The notes under the pieces are model-generated. The model made no database searches and was not told where the DNA came from. It worked only from the letters and a program-made list of their open reading frames with translations. Below are positions 31,162-35,780 of a stretch of 38,049 bases of DNA, one piece after another. The stretch lies in the NCBI GenBank assembly GCA_017302935.1, contig JAFLBT010000012.1, positions 1-38,049 of the forward strand, given 5' to 3'. The stretch comes from Flavobacteriales bacterium (GTDB lineage Bacteria > Bacteroidota > Bacteroidia > Flavobacteriales > Flavobacteriaceae). A program made the translations under genes and the position numbers. The number at the start of each line of letters is the position of its first letter. Position 1 is the first letter of the stretch.

Positions 31162-31663
31162 TTTCTTCATACACTTTTTTCACATCGTCAATCCATTTGG
31201 TAACCATTGGCATTATAAAAGCGGTGGTGTCTAAAGTTGGTCTGTAAAAAATTGATTTTTCTTGTTTTTCTTTCGAAATCAATTGATTATCTACATTTAT
31301 TTTTTGAACTAAATTCAGCACAATTCCAATCAACAAAGCGGTTTTTAAAACACTGAAAATTCCGCCTGCTAATTTGTTTGCCCAACCTAAAAAAGCAAAA
31401 TCAGCAATTTTTGTAAATATTTTTGCCAACAAATGAACGCCAATGATAACCAAAATTAGTGTCAAAACAAAAGCTGTAATTTGAATTGTTTGTGGATTCC
31501 AATTGACAAAATCTTCTAAAAAACCTTTCACCAAATAGGAAAATTTAATCGCCAAAAAAACGCCTAAAATAAACGAAATGATAGAAGCAATTTCAACAAA
31601 CAAACCGTTTTTGATGCCTTGATACAAACCGATTATTAATAAAATGCCAATAAAAATATCCAT
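31145..31663 (-). CDS. CvpA family inner-membrane protein
   Basis: 172 residues with four hydrophobic helices (about 1-20, 25-45, 60-85, 95-118). The family pattern is visible: an initial MDIFIGILLIIGLYQGIKNG, then a segment ending in FLAIKFSY, and a glycine-containing third helix. CvpA proteins are linked to colicin V production, membrane integrity and bile-salt tolerance in other bacteria; the biochemical role is unknown. A -7 box at 31678-31685 gives a leader of about 10 bases. Its 3' end overlaps the convergent batE gene by 17 bases. Confidence 0.87.
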   Translation of the reverse strand: MDIFIGILLIIGLYQGIKNGLFVEIASIISFILGVFLAIKFSYLVKGFLEDFVNWNPQTIQITAFVLTLILVIIGVHLLAKIFTKIADFAFLGWANKLAGGIFSVLKTALLIGIVLNLVQKINVDNQLISKEKQEKSIFYRPTLDTTAFIMPMVTKWIDDVKKVYEETTSTP

Positions 31664-31677
31664 TTGTTCTTTTTAAA

Positions 31678-31685
31678 CAAAAATA
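31678..31685 (-). promoter_or_regulatory. Promoter -7 box for the CvpA gene
   Basis: CAAAAATA on the plus strand reads TATTTTTG on the minus strand, an exact TAnnTTTG, 14 bases upstream of the ATG at 31661-31663. No -33 TTG. Confidence 0.5.
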
Positions 31686-31697
31686 AGTTTTTTTGTG

Positions 31698-31754
31698 AAC
31701 CATTAAGGTATTAAGTTACATTAAGTCTTAATGCATCCTAATACCTTAATGGTT
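31698..31754. repeat. 57-base nested palindrome in the spacer between divergent genes
   Basis: Perfect 16-bp arms (AACCATTAAGGTATTA at 31698-31713 with 31739-31754) enclose a second palindrome CATTAAG-T-CTTAATG at 31719-31733. ATTAAG or its complement occurs six times. No T tract follows the arms directly. It could be a protein-binding palindrome, a cruciform or a small dispersed repeat. Confidence 0.7.
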
Positions 31755-31848
31755 TAAATAATTTAAGTTTTTATTTTTTTTAATTTTTCTTATTTCTTAA
31801 ATCTGTGTTCTAAAATGTCTTAATTTTAATGGTTTTAATCTAAAAACT

Positions 31849-31856
31849 TATCTTTG
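31849..31856 (+). promoter_or_regulatory. Promoter -7 box for the hypothetical gene at 31917
   Basis: TATCTTTG, an exact TAnnTTTG. Transcription should start near 31862, so the leader of about 55 bases consists almost entirely of the two-armed heptamer array at 31865-31916. Confidence 0.55.
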
Positions 31857-31864
31857 CCAAAAAT

Positions 31865-31916
31865 TGTGGATGATTGATGAAATAACTCTTCCGTCATCCC
31901 ACATCCATCTTCCATC
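31865..31916. repeat. Two-armed 7-base-period array running into the start codon at 31917
   Basis: The right arm is four 7-base units from 31889 to 31916 (TTCCGTC, ATCCCAC, ATCCATC, TTCCATC) ending directly at the ATG. The left arm (31865-31878, TGTGGAT then GATTGAT) carries the reverse-complement pattern (GATGGAA-like). GGATGA at 31868-31873 can pair with TCATCC at 31894-31899. Confidence 0.75.
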
Positions 31917-32273
31917 ATGTCAAGAGATATTCAATTAAAAGAACGTTGGGAAAACGTTGTCACCATACTATCCAATCAATTTGCCGATGGTGATGAACTC
32001 GACCTCGATGCCATCATTTACCTTATTGGTGTGCAAGAGCTGGGCAAGGTAAAACAAATCTTCAAAAAAGACGAAAAAATCAATTTGATGCATATTGCCA
32101 TTTGTCGTTTACTCGAGCCTTATGGCTATTATGAGTTTGAGTTTATTGACAACGACGGTTGGCCGCATTACAAAGTAAAAGAAGAACTTCCGCCATTAAA
32201 AGCAGGCGAACAATCCGTTCTGATGAAAGAAGCGATTGTGCATTATTTTTTGGAGAAGGAATTGATTAAATAG
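31917..32273 (+). CDS. Conserved hypothetical protein
   Basis: 118 residues, no signal peptide or transmembrane segment; cytoplasmic. I know no named domain. The protein is mainly helical in its first 75 residues (LKERWENVVTILSNQF, LDAIIYLIGVQELGKVKQIF). It then has a compact motif CRLLEPYGYYEFEFIDNDGW and a helical end. The type of sequence is familiar from Flavobacteriia genomes as a conserved hypothetical near pheS. It has its own -7 box at 31849-31856 and a leader made of heptamer repeats. PheS follows after 83 bases with its own promoter, so the two are not clearly an operon. Confidence 0.75.
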   Translation: MSRDIQLKERWENVVTILSNQFADGDELDLDAIIYLIGVQELGKVKQIFKKDEKINLMHIAICRLLEPYGYYEFEFIDNDGWPHYKVKEELPPLKAGEQSVLMKEAIVHYFLEKELIK

Positions 32274-32292
32274 TTTTCATTTTTTAATAAAA

Positions 32293-32327
32293 ACTCCCAA
32301 CTTCCAACTTCCAACTCCCAACTTTTT
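32293..32327. repeat. 7-base-period tandem array, unit ACTYCCA, just upstream of the pheS promoter
   Basis: Five consecutive 7-base units (ACTCCCA, ACTTCCA twice, ACTCCCA, then ACTTTTT), ending 2 bases before the -7 box of pheS. The array occupies the place of the -33 element. No inverted second arm. Confidence 0.85.
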
Positions 32328-32329
32328 CC

Positions 32330-32337
32330 TAAATTTG
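32330..32337 (+). promoter_or_regulatory. Promoter -7 box for pheS
   Basis: TAAATTTG, an exact TAnnTTTG, 19 bases before the ATG at 32357. The expected -33 region falls inside the heptamer array at 32293-32327 and contains no TTG. Confidence 0.55.
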
Positions 32338-32356
32338 CACCTTTACAGCACGAACG

Positions 32357-33376
32357 ATGATAGATAAGATTAAAGAATACATTGGTGAAGCACAAGCTTT
32401 TCAAACGGATAACAAGGAAACTCTTGAACAATTCAGAATTAAATTTTTAGGAAGCAAAGGTTTATTGAAAGACTTGTTTGCCGAATTTAAAAATGTTCCA
32501 AACGAACAAAAAAAAGAATTTGGTCAGGTTATCAATACATTAAAAAACACGGCTGAGGAAAAAGTAAAATCCATTCAGGAAATGCTGGAAAGCAAAGAAG
32601 AATCGGTGGGTGTTTTTGGTGATTTAACGCGTCCGGGAGAGCCATTTCCAATTGGTTCTCGTCATCCAATCTCGTTAGTAAAAAACCAAATTATCGATAT
32701 TTTTTCCAATATTGGTTTCAATGTTTCCGAAGGTCCGGAAATTGAAGACGATTGGCATAATTTCACCGCATTAAATCTACCGGAATACCATCCGGCAAGA
32801 GATATGCAGGACACGTTTTTTATTCAAACCAATCCTGATGTTTTGTTGCGTACGCATACGTCATCTGTGCAGGTGCGATACATGGAAAACAACAAACCAC
32901 CCATCAGAACCATTTCTCCGGGACGAGTTTTCCGTAATGAAGCCGTTTCTTCGCGTTCGCACTGTATTTTCCATCAAGTGGAAGGTTTGTATATTGACAA
33001 AGATGTTTCGTTTGCCGATTTAAAGCAAACACTTTTATACTTTACAAAAGAAATGTTCGGAAAGTCGAAAATTCGTTTGCGACCTTCTTATTTTCCTTTT
33101 ACCGAACCAAGTGCTGAGGTCGATATTTATTGGGGTTTAAAAACCGAAACTGATTATCGCATCACCAAAGGAACCGGATGGTTAGAAATCATGGGCTGTG
33201 GAATGGTTGATCCAAATGTGTTGAAAAACTGCGGAATCAATCCGGATGAATACAATGGTTTTGCTTTTGGTATGGGAATCGAACGTATTGCGATGCTTTT
33301 ATACCAAATTGGCGATATTCGTATGTTTTATGAAAATGATGTTCGCTTTTTAGAACAATTTAAAACGAGTATATAA
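32357..33376 (+). CDS. pheS: Phenylalanine--tRNA ligase alpha subunit
   Basis: 339 residues, full length for the bacterial alpha subunit. An N-terminal coiled-coil tRNA-binding region (about 1-90) precedes the class II catalytic core. Motif 1 lies around HPISLVKNQIIDIFSNIGF, motif 2 around RVFRNEAVSSRSHCIFHQVE, and motif 3 is GFAFGMGIERIAMLLYQI. With PheT it forms the alpha2-beta2 enzyme that charges tRNA-Phe; pheT is not in this window, so the subunits are encoded apart or beyond it. It has a consensus -7 box at 32330-32337. A two-armed heptamer array follows the stop codon and separates it from the next gene. Confidence 0.96.
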   Translation: MIDKIKEYIGEAQAFQTDNKETLEQFRIKFLGSKGLLKDLFAEFKNVPNEQKKEFGQVINTLKNTAEEKVKSIQEMLESKEESVGVFGDLTRPGEPFPIGSRHPISLVKNQIIDIFSNIGFNVSEGPEIEDDWHNFTALNLPEYHPARDMQDTFFIQTNPDVLLRTHTSSVQVRYMENNKPPIRTISPGRVFRNEAVSSRSHCIFHQVEGLYIDKDVSFADLKQTLLYFTKEMFGKSKIRLRPSYFPFTEPSAEVDIYWGLKTETDYRITKGTGWLEIMGCGMVDPNVLKNCGINPDEYNGFAFGMGIERIAMLLYQIGDIRMFYENDVRFLEQFKTSI

Positions 33377-33381
33377 ATTTA

Positions 33382-33454
33382 GAATTATGATTAACGATTT
33401 TTGATTGCAGATTTAATTCCACAATCAAAAATCGTCATTCTTAAATCGTTAATC
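33382..33454. repeat. Two-armed 7-base-period array with a 14-bp perfect stem between pheS and the next gene
   Basis: Left arm: 7-base units starting GATT (once GAAT) from 33382 to about 33412. Right arm: six units ending in AATC or ATTC from 33413 to 33454, two bases before the next ATG. GATTAAC and GATTTTT occur exactly in the left arm and as reverse complement in the right. ACGATTTTTGATTG (33394-33407) pairs perfectly with 33422-33435. Confidence 0.85.
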
Positions 33455-33456
33455 CC

Positions 33457-33864
33457 ATGAAATCCGACATTATCATCCCCAAAGTAGAAAACGTTTTTCT
33501 AGCCGCCATTCAAGAATGGAACGACGACTTTATGGATAACGTTTGGAATGTGTATCTCATCAACGACAGCGACTTTACATTAGACAGCGTGATGGTCGTT
33601 TCTAAAGCGTTTGGTACCGTTAATGGCGAAATGAAAAAAACATCGCTTTTGCGACATGCCTTTGTGGAAATTCCTTCTGTTTCTGCTGTGAAAATTGAAA
33701 TGATAGAAGCCAGTGTCTTAGCTTTGAACAATGAATTCATGGTAACCTATTTCATTGGAAATACCTTATACGATAAAAAATTTACTTTCAGAACAAATAC
33801 CATCAACGAACGAGCAACGGAAGAAGTACCTGTTTTGTTTAAGAATGGAGTGGTGGTGAAGTAA
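33457..33864 (+). CDS. Conserved hypothetical protein next to pheS
   Basis: 135 residues, no signal peptide or transmembrane segment. Beta-rich: segments such as NVWNVYLINDSDFTLDSVMV, HAFVEIPSVSAVKIEMIEAS and VTYFIGNTLYDKKFTF suggest an immunoglobulin-like or jelly-roll sandwich, but I recognise no named family. The position directly behind pheS (80 bases) suggests cotranscription with it, and automatic annotation may have named such proteins after pheS for that reason. There is no aminoacyl-tRNA synthetase motif in it. Its start codon follows a two-armed heptamer array by 2 bases, and another array follows its stop. Confidence 0.75.
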   Translation: MKSDIIIPKVENVFLAAIQEWNDDFMDNVWNVYLINDSDFTLDSVMVVSKAFGTVNGEMKKTSLLRHAFVEIPSVSAVKIEMIEASVLALNNEFMVTYFIGNTLYDKKFTFRTNTINERATEEVPVLFKNGVVVK

Positions 33865-33866
33865 AA

Positions 33867-33953
33867 GAAAATAGAACAAAGAGTATAGAAAAATAGATAA
33901 ATACTATGAGTTGGAAATCTATTCTCTTTTTTCTTTTCTCTATTTTCTTAATA
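33867..33953. repeat. Two-armed 7-base-period array between convergent genes, unit GAAAATA / CTATTTT
   Basis: The left arm has 7-base units starting with GA (GAAAATA, GAACAAA, GAGTATA) from 33867. The right arm has five units starting with CT (CTATTCT, CTTTTCT, CTATTTT) from 33919 to 33953. AAGAAAATAGA (33865-33875) pairs perfectly with 33939-33949, so the transcript of either strand can fold. It may double as terminator between the hypothetical gene (+) and gpsA (-). The same unit family occurs at 16214-16248. Confidence 0.8.
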
Positions 33954-33955
33954 AA

Positions 33956-34951
33956 TTAATCCAACTTATCCGTCAATTTTTTAAACACACTTTTCGGGTC
34001 TTTATTTTCGTATAAAATTTCATAAACCGCATCAATAATTGGGGTTTTGGCTTTGTAATCTTGGTTGAGTTTGTAAGCACTTTTCACGGCATAATATCCT
34101 TCGGCAACCATACTCATTTCCATCATGGCACTTTTTACGGTGTAGCCTTTTCCAATCATATTTCCAAACATTCGGTTGCGTGAAAACACAGAATAACCGG
34201 TTACCAATAAATCGCCCAAATAAGCCGAATTATTGATATTGCGTTTCATTTTATGTACTTTTCGGATGAATTTTTTCATTTCTCGGATGGCATTACTCAT
34301 CAATAACGCTTGAAAATTATCGCCATAACCTAAACCATGAGCCATTCCGGCAGCAATAGCATAAATGTTTTTCAACATCGCAGCATATTCGGTTCCGATA
34401 ATGTCATCGGAAATTTTTGTTTTGATGTAATTGCTGTTTAAATTCTTGGCCACAATTTTAGCTTTTGACGCATCAGCACACGCAATCGTTAAGTAGGAAA
34501 GACGTTCCAATGCTACTTCTTCTGCGTGACACGGACCGGTAATTACACCAATATTTTCATACGGAATGTCATATTTTTTGTGAAAATGTTCGCCAACAAT
34601 CAAAAACGTCTCGGGTACGATTCCTTTGATGGCAGAAAAAATAATTTTATCACTTAATGATGCTGTTAACTTTGCTAATTCGGCACTCAAAAAAGCAGAG
34701 GGAATAGCAAAAATAAGAATGTCGGCATAATTTACCGCTTCGTTTATATCCGTAGTTAAGTGTAATTTTTTGGTGTCAAATTCAACGGAACTCAAGTAAT
34801 TGGGGTTATGCTTTTCTGTTTTTATATGGTCAATAGCGTTTTGATTTCGCATGTACCAACAAATTTGAGATTGATTGACACAAAGCATTTTTGCTATGGC
34901 TGTAGCCCAACTTCCGCCACCAATTACAGCAAATTTTGGAGAATTGTTCAT
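33956..34951 (-). CDS. gpsA: NAD(P)H-dependent glycerol-3-phosphate dehydrogenase
   Basis: 331 residues, standard length. It reduces dihydroxyacetone phosphate to sn-glycerol 3-phosphate for phospholipid synthesis, upstream of the step catalysed by PlsC-type enzymes. The N-terminal Rossmann motif is GGGSWATAIAKML (about 11-23). The family signature lies around GTEYAAMLKNIYAIAAGMAH, with the catalytic Lys in MLKNIYA, and the second conserved block is GLGYGDNFQALLMSNAIREM. A consensus -7 box at 34969-34976, inside the spacer and tail of the upstream gene, gives it its own promoter. It converges with the pheS-linked hypothetical gene across a two-armed repeat. Confidence 0.95.
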   Translation of the reverse strand: MNNSPKFAVIGGGSWATAIAKMLCVNQSQICWYMRNQNAIDHIKTEKHNPNYLSSVEFDTKKLHLTTDINEAVNYADILIFAIPSAFLSAELAKLTASLSDKIIFSAIKGIVPETFLIVGEHFHKKYDIPYENIGVITGPCHAEEVALERLSYLTIACADASKAKIVAKNLNSNYIKTKISDDIIGTEYAAMLKNIYAIAAGMAHGLGYGDNFQALLMSNAIREMKKFIRKVHKMKRNINNSAYLGDLLVTGYSVFSRNRMFGNMIGKGYTVKSAMMEMSMVAEGYYAVKSAYKLNQDYKAKTPIIDAVYEILYENKDPKSVFKKLTDKLD

Positions 34952-34968
34952 TTTGTTTGTTTAGTTTG

Positions 34969-34976
34969 CAAAGGTA
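34969..34976 (-). promoter_or_regulatory. Promoter -7 box for gpsA
   Basis: CAAAGGTA on the plus strand reads TACCTTTG on the minus strand, an exact TAnnTTTG, 17 bases upstream of the gpsA ATG. It lies only 4 bases past the end of the epimerase-like gene. No -33 TTG. Confidence 0.55.
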
Positions 34977-34979
34977 AAT

Positions 34980-35780
34980 TTAACCTAAATTTTTAAATTG
35001 ATAGTTTAAAAGTTGAATCAATTTGTTTGATGAAACCGTTTTGCCTACAGAATGCTCATTTTCATTAAATTGTGGCTGAGCTAAATTTTGTTCCAATGCT
35101 TTTTCTGTATAATATTTTTTTCGAGTGGGATGAAATGGTGCAACAGCATTTAGAACCGTATTCCACACCTCATTTTCAATGATTTTTTGAATGATTTGGA
35201 TGCAATCTTGTTGATGAATTAAGTTGATGGGTGCTTCCGGATTTTCCACATTATTTCTTCCTGCTAAAAATTTTATGGGATGACGGTCTTCGCTAATTAA
35301 TCCGCCAAAACGGAGAATTGTGGTTTGAAAGTTGGAGTTATTTAAAAGTAAATTTTCGGAAATGAGCAATTGTTTCCCGCTTTCGGTTTCCGGATTTGGC
35401 ATTGTTTCTTCGGTAACAACTTGATTTTTATCTGCGTAAACCGAAGTTGAACTCACAAAAATTACTTTTTTTACCGATGATTTTTCGATAGACGGAATGA
35501 AAATTTCAATTTTCGACACGAAATTTTCACTGGAATTTCCTCTTAATCCGGGTGGAATATTGATGATTAAAACTTCTGAATTTTCTAAAAAAGCATCACT
35601 ATTACGCGAAAGTTCATTCGCTTTAAGCGAAATTAAAAAAGGTGAAATTCCTTCATTTTTCAGAATTTCTAATTTTGTTTCCGTTGTAGTTGAACCTTTT
35701 ATCGAATAGCCATTTTGTAGCAAATGTTTCGCCAAAGGCATTCCTAACCAGCCGCAACCTAAAATGCTAATTTGTTTCAA
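34980..35780 (-). CDS. NAD(P)-dependent epimerase/dehydratase-like protein (YeeZ-type SDR), TTG start
   Basis: 266 residues. The N-terminus is a Rossmann motif, ISILGCGWLGMPLAKHLL (residues 4-21). It is followed by KGSTTTETKLEIL for cofactor specificity and VIFVSSTSVYADKN (about 105-118) with the Ser and Tyr expected in extended SDRs. It resembles E. coli YeeZ-type proteins of unproven function. The start codon is TTG (35778-35780): no ATG or GTG lies between it and an in-frame stop 21 bases upstream, and the Rossmann strand begins at residue 4. It overlaps the 3' end of the M28 peptidase gene by 14 bases, so its translation probably depends on that gene. Confidence 0.82.
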   Translation of the reverse strand: MKQISILGCGWLGMPLAKHLLQNGYSIKGSTTTETKLEILKNEGISPFLISLKANELSRNSDAFLENSEVLIINIPPGLRGNSSENFVSKIEIFIPSIEKSSVKKVIFVSSTSVYADKNQVVTEETMPNPETESGKQLLISENLLLNNSNFQTTILRFGGLISEDRHPIKFLAGRNNVENPEAPINLIHQQDCIQIIQKIIENEVWNTVLNAVAPFHPTRKKYYTEKALEQNLAQPQFNENEHSVGKTVSSNKLIQLLNYQFKNLG

